DNA of 64,000 bases from Knoxdaviesia capensis (lineage: Eukaryota > Ascomycota > Sordariomycetes > Microascales > Gondwanamycetaceae): contig LNGK01000007.1 of the NCBI GenBank assembly GCA_001510575.1, positions 2,040,151 through 2,104,150 of the forward strand, in the 5' to 3' direction. Within the stretch, counting starts at the first letter, position 1. Every line of letters begins with the position of its first letter. Shown here one piece after another: positions 12,751 to 23,581 of this stretch. Made by a program: the position numbers and the translations under genes. The notes below the pieces were generated by a model, which was not told the origin of the DNA, did no database searches, and saw only the letters and a program-made list of their open reading frames with translations.

Positions 12751-15700
12751 GGCCAGGCACGAATGCCGACAGCTCGATAAACGAGGCCACAATGTCGACG
12801 AGTGAGCTTGCCACAAAAAAACATGCACGCGGGAGAAGTCAAGTCTGGATACGGAGTACGGAGCAGCAGCAGCAAACAGCCCCAGATCCACCGCTGCCCT
12901 TGTGTCTGTCTGTCTTATCTGGCTGCCTCTCTCTCTCGCCTAATAAGACGCGCCGCATAAGTAGGCATACACCTTAGTTCGCCTGCACTTAGATGGACTT
13001 TCATGCTCTCGGCCCAAACTGGGATATGTGTGCTGCTGTGTAAGTCCCTCGGACCCAACCCCAGATTCGTGCAGCAAAACAGCCTTAAATTCGGAGCTGG
13101 GCTTCGGCCTCCAAGACCTTCCCCAGATTGGCCCGGCCCTTGCTCGTTGCACTCCCGTATACGTGTGGTCTCTCGTCCGCTGGCGTGGTCTCTCTCTCTC
13201 GCTCTCTCTCCGCATCGGTGGTATTCGTCCCCCGGCCCCCCTTTTTTGCCACTCTCATGGGGGCTGGCGCGGTGTGCAAGCAAGCAAGCATATGGAGATG
13301 GTCCGCGTGCTGTTTCACCTAGACCCATCAGTTCCATGGCGGCCGCTACCGGGTGGGTGGACCACGTCTCCGTCCGGGCAGTTCAACGGCGCACACTCGC
13401 TTTGAAGGCTCGCTTCTCAGCTGGTCATTTAACGAAGACTCGACTGTGTTATTCAAGGCCGCGAGAGCAGCGTTCGTGCGAGAGAACGCACATGCGCACG
13501 CACCAGGCGGATGTGGACGTCTGGAGTGCGCAGAGACAGCTTTGCATACGTTCGCGATATATTGATGCACTATGGCATGTTCCTATATATATATCCCACT
13601 GTGTTGGTTGTGTTTTGCGCCGTCGTGCAAGATTCTAACATGATGCATTCGTCTTCATCACCAGCAGGTCTCCCGCTCAGCCTCATTCGGCGACTCTTGG
13701 ACAATGTATGAAATCGGTGCATGTAGTACAACACCAACCGCAAAAAATGGCAACACACATGTGTCTGTGAAGGAAGGCAAGCAAGGCCGCACTCACCACT
13801 CCTACGTCGCCCGTCGTGTATTCTTGGTATCCAATCTCCGCCACTTGCGCGCGTTCGCCTGCTCCTCTCGCCTGTTCTTTTCAGGGTCGGGTGACCTACA
13901 CCCGGCGCCCCTCACACGATATTAACTCACACCCAGGGCGCTCTGCTCTCTTGTTCCTTTGCAAAACGCCGAGCCCGCATTAACCCATTCCTGGAAAGAT
14001 GCGGGGGAGAACACCATCGGACGGCGAGGGTGGCAAAGACCAGGTGTGTGAACCAGTCAACCGATGGCCTGCGCCAATAAGCTGCGGGAGATGGCAGTTC
14101 GTCCATTATTATTGTTCGTCTTTCAGATCTATGCAATACACCAACTGCCGGATGCTCGAAGTCTGGGTTTTGTCGTTGCAGGTGCATACTGGACGACACG
14201 TCCGTTCACATGAAATTCTGGCGAGCCCTAACAGCATCGTATATTAGGGTTTGGCGGGACATCTTCAGCTGTCAGGATGCGAATAGTGGTGGAAAGCCGC
14301 CGTTACTCGCCATCCTGGACAGAGACACCTGCTACCTGGATTTTGGCCGTGATGTCTTTCTCTTGTGGTTTTGGGTCATCCTCTCCCTTGTAATGTTTCG
14401 TCACTTTTCCTTTTTCCAGTGTGTCCAGATCGGTACATGCAACCAAAAGCCGAGCAGGACAAGCCCAGCCCATCCCAGAATGCTACAGCCCACGGGTCGC
14501 TTCCCGACGCCCATTCAGGCAGGCCAAGGCCATGTTCTCTGTTGTGGCTCGCTGTGATCGGATGGTTCTATTCGGAGATACATATAGCTTGGGGGCGTGT
14601 GATATTGCTGGGGACGTTTGAGAAAATGCTGCCTTCTTTCTTGTGTCTCCGTTCCCCGTTCCTCTGTCTGAGTGCATTCCTAGAACCGCCCATTAAGAAA
14701 GACGGCGCATCCCAACAAGGTTGTTGTTGCTCTCTCTCGAGCCCATAGCCCCGTACTATGGTGCTTATTCCGTCGGGATATCCTCCATTCCTCTTTTGTC
14801 TGTGTTTTCTCCCCGGATGTCCTAAAGCCCACCAAACCCAGAGCCGAAGGATCTATCTGTCTAGGCTCTCCAGCGGGACCCCAAAATGGGGAAGCGGAGG
14901 GGAGGGGGTGAGAAAGCAGTCTCAAGGAACCCCCCTCCCCCCGGTCGCTTAGTGGTGACGATCACGATGGAAGTGAGGCCGTCAATAACACCGAGAGAGA
15001 GGGCCATGGGGCCTGTTTTCGCTGTGTATCCTCACACTTGGAAGCTATCTCTTCTGTATTGTCCACTCTGGTTTCTTGACCTCTTGCATATGCGTGTGTG
15101 TGTGTCGTCAAGATAACCACTCCCTCCGGTCGATGCACTTATACGTCAGACTAGAGCTCCAAATACACATAGAACGCCGTCTCCCCTTCTAGGCCCAGCC
15201 GGCGAGCGGAAACAGCCGTCAAGCCACGCGTGGTGAGGCCCGACAAAGACCTCAGAAAAGCCTTCTTTCTTCGGCTTCCTATTGTCTAGCCGTCGACCGG
15301 CGGGCGCTTGCGCGCGGAAGAAGTGGACCTTCATACCACACGACTCGACCGCGAACTGGCAAGAGGAGACGACGTGATCCGTCCATGGCCCGCCCCCCGC
15401 CGGGGCTTTGCGTGATGGGATGACAGTGATAATGTGGAGGACGGGCATGGGGATGGGGGTGTGTGTGTGTGGATCTTGATTTTCAGTCGTCTTTTTATCC
15501 AATCTTCCTTTACACACACACACCTGCAGCCATGGCGGATCAGATCCCGAAGTTCCCTTAGCTCCACCCGGGAGCCAGCGACACCAGAGCAGGTAGCGTG
15601 GGAACGGGGAAACCCTCTTCTGGGATCATTTTCGTCCAGGGAAGTGGGATATAAAGTGAACAGAAAAAAAGTTGGCCTTCTACTTGAAATTTGCGTGTAA

Positions 15701-16311
15701 TGTGGTATGTCATTCAACCAGTTGCGCGGCTGAGCAGGAGAGGGAGGAGAGAGAGAGTTTTTTCCCCCTCTCTATATCTTGTTTTGACGGACTCTTCCGT
15801 TCTTGCAATTGTCCTCGCCGCTCTCGTACATATTCATCGCCTTTTGCCGGCTGTGGTTTCCTGTGTGTCAACGTCAAGGTGCCATTCTCGTCCCAGATGA
15901 GCCTCTTCATCGCGGTTAAGTCAGTAGGTACCTTTGCAAACGGGCACGCACCCTCGTTGCTTCGACAGCCCGCAGCACCGCAGCACTTCTTCCGCTGGTT
16001 AGCCCGATCCAGGGGACGACGATGGAAAAAGCACGTCGCTGCCGGCCAGCTCGGTTGGATTGTCTTTTGGTTTTGGCGGAGGGAAAGGGGAGGCCGGGGG
16101 GGGGTGGGAAATGCTCGGAATTGTTTAGGAGGGTGCAAAGAAGGATCATGGAATGGCCGGTTCCCCGCCTTGTCCCCTGGGGTTGCGGAGAGGCAACGAC
16201 TCCACCAGTTCAGGAGATGGCGCCCTCACACCAACAGCTTCACGCTCAAGCGAAGTGAAGGCACCCTGCAGTTGCACAGACTCCGGGTCTCGAACAGATC
16301 CCATTTCGCCC

Positions 16312-16324
16312 AACCCTAACCCTA
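16312..16324. repeat. telomere-like motif (AACCCTAACCCTA)
   Basis: Two head-to-tail copies of the fungal telomere unit inside the chromosome arm. Similar single or degenerate copies occur at 18114-18134, 21481-21490, 34251-34291, 37512-37520, 41603-41630, 44886-44895 and 58469-58477. Such teloboxes are common in promoters and can also be scars of break repair. Confidence 0.7.
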
Positions 16325-16560
16325 CCGGTCCAGTCCGCTCACCGCCAGCCACCCCTCCATCATGGGTTTCTGGCACCGGGAGGAGGAGCGGACACGACCG
16401 TTTCCTGGGAGCCGGCAGTAGCAGGGATGGAATATATCTCTCATCCCCTCACGGAACTCGAGCAAGCCGAGCGTCTGCAAGTGGTATAGCACAGCAGCCA
16501 GCTGCTGAAACCGTCGCGTGGGTGGTGGAACGAAGGGCCGATGTGTCTTCACCTGTCTAA

Positions 16561-16580
16561 GTGTGTGTGTGTGTGTGTGT
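16561..16580. repeat. GT dinucleotide microsatellite
   Basis: Ten GT units in non-coding DNA. Confidence 0.9.
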
Positions 16581-18201
16581 TGTTGACTTGGAGAAACCTG
16601 CCAGACTAAACCCAGAGGGAACACCTCCAAGATGCCACCACCAACAGACTTGCAGTGCAGGGCCTGAGCCACCTGTCACAGCCACGACGTACGTGCCTCC
16701 AGCCCTCTTTTCCTGAATCAGAAGCAAAACTCATCAGATCATGCACCTGGCCGTGGCTGTGGCTGGAGTATCATCGATAGCTGGTGCGTGCTTCTGGATG
16801 ACCAGTTGAGATAAACCCAGGCAAAGCGCGAGAGAAAAGAAGCAGCAGGATCGAACGGGCCGAATACCAGGCGCACGTCGAGTTACTTTTCTTTCCTTTT
16901 TTCTCTCTGGTGACATTGGGGAAACATGCGCGAGAAAGTGCGTGAGAGAGAGAGTGTGTGTGTGGGTGTGTGTTCGTCGCGTACTGCTGTTCCTCAACCT
17001 CTACCACTCTGCTTCCTTTTCCCCCTGCTTGTCCGCCACTATACAGAAGCCCCTCCCGACATGGCCTCATCTCGTCACCGCCTCTTGTCACGTTCTCGTC
17101 TGCCGAACTCGCTTCTCCAACGGTTCGCAGATCGCATCGTTCGTATCCTCCATCCCCTCCCCCTCCAAATCTCAGACGAAAAAAAAATAAAAGTGACTTC
17201 GCTTGATTTACCCTCCCAAGCAAGAGCCAAGGAATCTCGCCTCCCCCTCACTCTCTGTGAGTCTTGCTCTCCCCCTCCAAGTAAATTAATCCCACAGCTT
17301 ATTCTCACGCACATGCCGTACGTCCAGCGTTATTGCCATCCTGCACAGTACAGTACATCCATCCTAAATATGGCCCATGGTTCTATATATATACCATACA
17401 GCCGCATTCATATTCCTAGTCGGGGTATTCTCAATTAACGATAGCCATGAACGGCCACATGTCTCTCTCTCTCCCAGAAAGCAAAAGGGAAATGCAAGAG
17501 GTTGAGACCCTGGCCTACATACAAAGACGTGCACTTCATGGAGGAGGACTTTTCTTCTCGTTTTCGCCGATTCGACAATATGCTATGTGTAAAAGATCCC
17601 AGATACGTCCGTCTGAACAAAGGGACCAAAAAAAAGCTTGGGTATTCCAATTTCATGCGTGCTAAATTGAAATCCATATCGCCGATGCTCCCATGCATTG
17701 AACGCCTCAGTCTGGCACACTCTATGTGTATGTGAACGCTCTTGCGCCGAACGGGTGCCCCCCCCAATACATAGTAGCATTCGCAGACGCTCCAGCCTGG
17801 AAGGCCGTGCATATCCTGTCTGGATTGTGCTGCATCTACCCGGTAATTCCGCCTTCAGAAACTGGACCAAAGCAGACCGGAGGCGAGCATTCATGGCTGC
17901 GACATGTTCACGTACTGTAGCGAGCGCCGCCTCCAAGCCACATAACCGAATAAAAAGAAATATTGGTATTGCATGACCGAAGTAACGAGCGAACCCCCCC
18001 AAAAAACTAATCCCGTAATTTTATATGATTACCGTTCTACCACGAAATCGTCATTTCAGAAGCAATGCCGGAGAGGCGGAGCACTCCCGAAACGGGTCCT
18101 CTCACACCGAAATTAACCCTAAACCCTGACCCTAGCAATCCACCACCGTAGTCCGCCAACACCCTCCTCCTCCTCCTGCTCCTCATCCTCCCTCGCATGC
18201 A

Positions 18202-19622
18202 TCAGTAGGCCTCATCGAACACGACAGCCGCAGCCCCGGGCACCTCAGCATACGCCACCATGTCTCCAAGCTCGCCGGAGACCGGGTTGCGCGAGATCAC
18301 GGCCACGCCGCCAGACACCTGCAGGCCGACGACCACGAGCGTGCCGTCGGCGTTGAACGAGAAGTGGCGCGGCCCGACGCCGCCGGCGGGCGAAATCTGC
18401 ACGAGGCCGAGCGCGCCCGTGGCCTTTTCGATGCGGAAGGTGACGAGGATGTCGGAGCTGACCGCGTCGGCGTCGGTGCCGGGTGGAGCAGCCGGGTCGG
18501 CGATCTTGAAGAGCGGGTCGTAGCGGGACGAGAGGCTGATGAAGCGGTGGTCGGGCTGTACGGGCGGGGGACTTGTTAGGGGATGGCATCGCTGAAGGGA
18601 TCGGGGTTGCGCTCTCTGTCAACTGGGGGAGAGAGTGGGAGTTTGACTTACCGACACGGAGATCTCCGCCGCCGCGGCCCCCACGCTGGCCTCGCCGTCA
18701 ATGCCGTGGGTCGGGATGGAAAACATCTCGTGGAACTGGATGCGGACGCCGCGGTAGGTGACGCTGTACGCAGTGACGGTATTCGCCAGCTCCGAGACCA
18801 GGTACATGTACACGGCGGGGCCCTGCTTCCCGCGGCGCGGCGGCTCGTAGTCGGCAGCCGACACGCTGGGGTGGGCAAAGGTCAGGTGGCGCGGCCCGCT
18901 GCCCGAGGGGACGACGAGCGGCGCCATTGCGTCCAGCGAGCCGTCGTCGGCGATGTGGTACAGCCGGACCACGTCGGCGCCGAGGTCGGGCACCAGCAGG
19001 AAGCGGCCGGTGGGGTCGACCACGGCCTGGTGCGGGTGGGGCGCTTCCTGGCGCGACGGGTTTGCACCGGGTGCGGGCAGCTTGAAGGTGGCTTCGGAGG
19101 CGATGGCGAGGCTGGATCTGTTGGAGACGGTGATGGTGGTGAGGGACGAGCCGACGCTATGCGCACTGTTAGTTTCCGAGGAGCTACGTCTTCCCACAAA
19201 CAGAGACGCCGGCACACTTACTAGTGGGCCACGGCCATCCTGGAGGACTTTTCGCCGAAGGTCACCGACGACACGGGCCCGATGATGGTGTCGACATGTC
19301 CGACCTGGGTGAGCACGCCATCCGACGCGGTGGTGTACGCCGTCACTCCGCCAACACCGCGGCCGGTCAAGCCCTCGTCCAGACAGTACAACAGCTTGCC
19401 GGCCGCGTCGAGCTCCAGCCACGCCGGGCTGCCGCCGCAGTCCGTTGCCGACGAGACGGTGTCGAGCGTGCCGGCGGCTGCGTTCTTGGCCGGGAGCGTG
19501 AGGTTCAGCGTCTCAACGGAGCCGGAGTATGATGCGGCGTAGAGCAGGAGTGCGTGGCTGGATTGGGCAAGGAAGAGCAGCGAGAGGGCCGAAACGGCGG
19601 CCGGGGCCCGGTGGGAGAACAT
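18202..19622 (-). CDS. secreted lactonase-family beta-propeller protein (carboxymuconate-cyclase-like)
   Basis: Exons 19222-19622, 18652-19156 and 18202-18555 join in frame to 419 aa. The start at 19622 is chosen because the next residues form a signal peptide (hydrophobic core AVSALSLLFL, then an SHA cleavage-type site). The frame is open further upstream, but those residues do not look coding. The mature part has repeated blade-like units typical of the lactonase / 3-carboxy-cis,cis-muconate cyclase family: PAWLELDAAGKLLYCLDE, PHPHQAVVDPTGRFLLVPDLGADVV, GPRHLTFAHP, SVSPDHRFISLSSR and GPRHFSFNADGTLVVVGLQ. Family members open or form lactones in aromatic-acid catabolism or act on sugar lactones. 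The secretion signal argues for an extracellular substrate, which the sequence does not identify. The second splice reconstitutes SVSPDHRFISLSSR, which supports the model. Confidence 0.88.
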
Positions 19623-20982
19623 GCCGGATAGTGGAGAATGTCCGGTGGCGTCTGGAGGGAGGTGGGTTGGGCGGTGGTTCAACTTTCGCTCAGACGCGAC
19701 GGAGGGAGACGACACAAAGTAAGGAACGTACTTCAGGCTCAGCTCAGAGAGAGCGACGCAAGACACTGAACGGAGATGGGTTTCTCTCCCTTTCTGACAT
19801 AACGCCACCGATCAGGCGTGAGATGAAGATGCAAGGACGCGAAGCTGGACAGAAAGAGCGTCAGGCTAGAACCCTCGACAAAGACCCAAGTCGAATAAGC
19901 CAAAAACAGAATTGCCCCAAACTCTCCGTATAGGAAGAAAGAGAGAAATGGACGAACTCACTGGTTTATATCCGCTCACCGCGTATCCCCAGAAACAGTT
20001 GGGAAAAAAGACCAAATCCGCGACCTTGACGGAGGACAAGTGCTCAAACTAAGGAACCATGTCACCAAACCAGGATTTGCTTGTTTGCTCTTCCCCAACC
20101 GTGATTCGTTACACGGCCCGTTCTGGTCTTTTCCGTCCTTCCTGGCTCTTTTCTTTTCTTTTTTGGTTTATTTTAGTTTATTTTCTTCTTTTTTTCTTTT
20201 CCTTTTTCTCCTTTTTTATTCAAGTGTGGCGTTCGCCTCAAACCCGTGGGTCTATATAATTTTCGAAACCCTCCGATGATACCGATTTTCCCTTCGGTAA
20301 ATTGCACTGGGTCAATCAAGCACGCTGCAAATAGCAGAGGACCGACCACCCCCGGCAAATGGCGGCCACGGTCGAAGGCCTCCGAGACGGAACATAATCC
20401 AGCGAATCAACAGACCGTCTCAATGCGTTCTGTTCCGTGCCATTGACGGGCATGGTTGGCTTTTATTCCGTGTCGCCGCGCTTGGTGTGGACGCCCTCCT
20501 CTTTCAAAATATTCTCTTCGTCCGTATACTGGGGACAGAGGGTTATTTCCGCTCATGCTCTTGGGGGGTTTCTTCCTCTTCATTTATACCCATTCTACAC
20601 ATATAGCCGCCGTGGGTTGGCGCCGAGATGCACGCGACAGAGCCCGTGCTGATGAACACCTCGGAAAGGAGCTGGCAAATGTCGTTTTCCCCGAAACTTT
20701 CTATCCAGAGTTTGGCTGCTTTTTTTTTCTTTATCTCCGACGGAAACTACCCGCCGTGTGCGCGGGTCGGGTCGGTAGTTGAATCCATGGTAGGTACAAT
20801 TTTGAACAGGGCAAACACTGACAGAAGGGAGCTCAGGGTTTTGCTTTGATATCTGTATTTGCATGGTAGCTACGCAGGTGAACTATATCCTGACATCTGC
20901 AGTTCAAGTCGCTCCAAATGCGCACACATAGGCTTGATGACCCTAAACCCCTCGATATCACGCCCCACCAAAGACTCGCTGA
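19623..20982. other. intergenic, no gene seen
   Basis: This holds the upstream region of the lactonase gene (minus strand). A T-rich tract lies at about 20150-20220. I saw no coding frame with support. Confidence 0.5.
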
Positions 20983-21095
20983 CTAGGTGTGCAAAATGCC
21001 TCTCCCTGATGGACGGCGCACGCGGGCGTCCTGCGCCTGCGCTGCGAGCACCAACTTCTCGATCTGTGCGCGCTGGTCGGCGAGTCTTTGGTGGG
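20964..21095. repeat. large imperfect inverted repeat
   Basis: The arms 20964-20983 and 21076-21095 are 20 nt each and complementary at 19 of 20 positions, with a 92-nt spacer. In RNA this would make a strong hairpin. The right arm lies inside a possible minus-strand coding exon. The left arm begins at its stop codon and runs into what would be the 3' UTR. Confidence 0.8.
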
Positions 21096-21114
21096 CTGCT
21101 TGCTCCTTTCGTAC
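20983..21114 (-). CDS. possible terminal exon of a small coiled-coil protein
   Basis: On the minus strand, after a possible AG acceptor at 21116-21115, a 44-codon frame ends in TAG at 20983-20985. It encodes a charged, helical, Gln/Ala/Arg-rich peptide (core QRLADQRAQIEKLVLAAQ) with strongly GC-rich third positions, like the real genes nearby. I could not find the upstream exon with confidence. A candidate start lies near 21477 beside a telomere-like motif, but the splice chain is not convincing. I do not recognise a family. It could be a small mitochondrial or membrane protein, or a chance frame. Confidence 0.3.
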   Translation of the reverse strand, partial: VRKEQAAHQRLADQRAQIEKLVLAAQAQDARVRRPSGRGILHT

Positions 21115-21958
21115 CTACCCCCGCGATAAGCTGAGACTTGACATTCCAGAGACCGACGGGAACTGGAGAGTCACCAAGGAGATATAGATGAGGACGTGGA
21201 TGAAGAGAGAGCGGGCAAGAAGAGGGCTGGGGAAATCCATCTTGAGAAACTGGGCACAGAAATGGGGAAGATGGCGAGCCAAAAAAAGAGGGAAGAAGAA
21301 GGAAAATTGAAAGGGGTAAAGAAGTGGCCCCAACAAGAAGAGGGGGTTATAAGTAGACATAAGAGGGGAACCCACAGGAGGGGATGCTGCAAACACGCTT
21401 GCCCCGGTGTGTAAGGCCCGTATGTGCTTTGGTACGAGCTGACCTGTCGTAGTCGATGATGGTTGATGATAAAGCATGTCGGTTAGGGTTAGTATCCCTT
21501 AGGAAAAGACCAGCTCGGACCACACGGCGTCATTTCTGCAGGTAACAGGGGACCATAGTCTATGAAAAGTTCAATTGTTCGTTTTAAATTGGTGGGCTTT
21601 TGGGGGAGATTGTATACACTAGATTTTACAAGACGTTGCTGCATTTTTGACAAAAGAATATGTTCTTGCGGCTCCAAGAAAACGCTCAACATCAAATCCG
21701 AAATGAGAAAAGGGAAATGGAAAAAAAGGGGGCCGCTCACGACACCGGCCATCTCCAAGAGAGACTACATTCCCCGTAAAAACATTCTACCAGAGGGAAC
21801 ATTTTAAAAGTTCAGTCTTCTGGGAGAGTGGCCATGTCGATGAACGACAGTTGTGATACACGGTTGTAGTACAAATTATAAGAGAGAAACATTTTCTCGT
21901 GGTCGGGGGTTCGGAGTCCGAGTCTCGTCATTCGTGGTGATGATCAAGCAACGACAAA
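21115..21958. other. intergenic or 5' part of the possible small gene
   Basis: A minus-strand frame at 21115-21477 starts with ATG, but its middle is hydrophobic and pyrimidine-driven and it looks more like leader or intron than protein. GGTTAGGGTT lies at 21481-21490. The rest, up to the hsp10 stop, shows nothing. Confidence 0.4.
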
Positions 21959-22612
21959 TTACTCGTTGATCTTGGCCAGGATCCTAGAAACACAAACAAA
22001 ACCCGCATTGTTAGCAACGAACGACACAATCTCGACGATATCCTGGGGCCAACACCACCGTCGGACCAAACAAGAGAGTAGAAAGCAGGAAAAAAAAAAA
22101 AAAAAAGAGCCTCCAGCAACTTACTCGCTATCCCGGAACAGATGGAACTCATCCTCGCCAACCTTGACGGGCGAGCCGCCGTACTGGGGGATCAGCACGC
22201 GGTCGCCAGCAGCCACGCCCATGGCTATCCGCTTGCCGTCCTTGTCGAGCCCGCCGGGGCCGACCGCCAGCACGCGGGCCTCGTTGAGCTCCTTGACGCT
22301 GGACTCGGGCAGGAAGATGCCGCTGGCCGTCTTGGTCTCGGCCTTGATGCGCTGCACGAGCACGCGGTCGAGCAGCGGCACCAGCGAGCGGATCGAGCGG
22401 AGCGAAGTGGCCTGTCGGAGAAGAGCGCGCGCGCAGAAAGGCCTGATGTTAGCTGGGACGCGTCTTCGTGGTTTATAGATACACACTCATGGTTCTCCGA
22501 TGGTTCATCGACACCGGTGTATGTGTTGTTGCGGTCGGCCACCGGCCGCCGAGGTTTAGGGGACAAACACCGTACACGCGCGCGTATCGAAGGGAACGGA
22601 TGTACTCACCAT
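21959..22612 (-). CDS. hsp10: mitochondrial 10-kDa chaperonin Hsp10 (GroES)
   Basis: Co-chaperonin that caps the Hsp60 ring in the mitochondrial matrix. Three exons: 22610-22612 (just ATG), 22125-22411 and 21959-21983, giving 104 aa, the normal length for the family. It begins MATSLRSIRSLVPLLDRVLVQR and contains the GroES signature region with the mobile loop (TASGIFLPESS) and the roof/base segments AGDRVLIPQYGG and EDEFHLFRDSEILAKINE. The first intron (22412-22609) starts directly after the ATG with gtgagt. The last intron (21984-22124) splits a Glu codon, so only the final eight residues come from exon 3. There is no cleavable presequence beyond the usual Hsp10 N-terminus. Heat-shock regulation is likely (see the element at 22801-22820). 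Confidence 0.95.
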
Positions 22613-23581
22613 TGTGAAGATTAAAGAAAATAGATTAAAAAAGAAATCCAATTGGACTAAGCAAAGTGATAGGACTGAAGACGGAAGGAGAGAGAACGGT
22701 GATGGAAAGGATGGATGATTCAAGCTTGGGATTGGAAAGAGGAAAAAAAATTAAACAAGAGCAAAAAAACCAGCGTCACCAGGAAAAGCTCAGGTCCGAG
22801 GTTCCAAGAGCTTCTGGAACCAAAAATTCTCCTTTTACGCGAGCTGGCAGCTGCAGGCAGCTGTGGACAGCTGCCCCATATTATTATTCGTTCAGTTTCC
22901 ACCCTCCAAGAAAATCCAAGTCCAACCACGGTTAAGAAAGGTCACCAGCCACATCATGTTCACAGATACCAGTACATCTTCCACTCAAACAGACATCCTG
23001 TTTATATGTACTCTGACTAGCACTATACCACTAACTATATTTTGCGAACGATTTCTATAGGGAGGGAAAATCATAATAATGTTAGCTCCGGAGGCCGTGA
23101 CTTTCCTGCTTTCTGCTTGGTACCCACTACCAAAGTCCATCTATACCATGTTCTATGCAGGTAATGCTATATGAATATGCGCAATCATTTTGTATGTGTG
23201 CTCTTTCCATCCCCCACCGTGACGTCTTGAAATCATCTGTAGGAGATAAGACCGTATGCCAAAAAGGAACTGAAGAAACCACCCCCCTCCCCCCTCCAGA
23301 GAAAAAAAAAAGCAAAAGGAGAAAACAAGACAAAACCACAAATACCGTGATGAACTCCGTTGACTGTGACTGGTGGTATGCTAAAAGAACAAGTACTCAA
23401 AAAAAGAAGGAACAATCAAGAAGAGTGGAAACAAAATCTCTAACAGGAAAAACGATGAAGAAAAGGGGAGAGGCAGAAGAGGAAGCAGAGGAAGAGGACA
23501 ATTCAAAAACAGAAGAAGGCAAGAAGCTGAGAGAGAGAATCAGAAACATCCCTTCACAACGGCCAATTTGGGAGGATGCCA
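22613..23581. other. hsp10 promoter and intergenic
   Basis: This stretch sits between the hsp10 start and the kinase stop (both minus). It contains the heat-shock-like element at 22801-22820 and a run of A-rich sequence. No other coding frame is supported. Confidence 0.55.
22801..22820 (-). promoter_or_regulatory. candidate heat-shock element of hsp10
   Basis: Four contiguous 5-base units read gTTCc, aagag, cTTCt, gGAAc, so three of four match the alternating nTTCn/nGAAn pattern bound by heat-shock factor. They lie about 190-210 bases upstream of the hsp10 ATG. Hsp10 genes are classical heat-shock targets, which raises the likelihood. Binding is not shown. Confidence 0.5.

Larger units (their letters stand above)
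7145..18201. other. 11-kb gene-free region upstream of the transcription factor
   Basis: No frame shows family resemblance or the strong third-position GC bias of the real genes here. The stretch holds purine-rich blocks (about 8000-9150), GT, GA and TAAAAA repeats, several telomere-like motifs and no transposon protein. It spans the DNA upstream of the Zn2Cys6 gene and downstream of the lactonase gene (both minus), so it probably combines a long promoter/5' leader with intergenic DNA. Non-coding transcripts are possible but not demonstrable. Confidence 0.5.
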
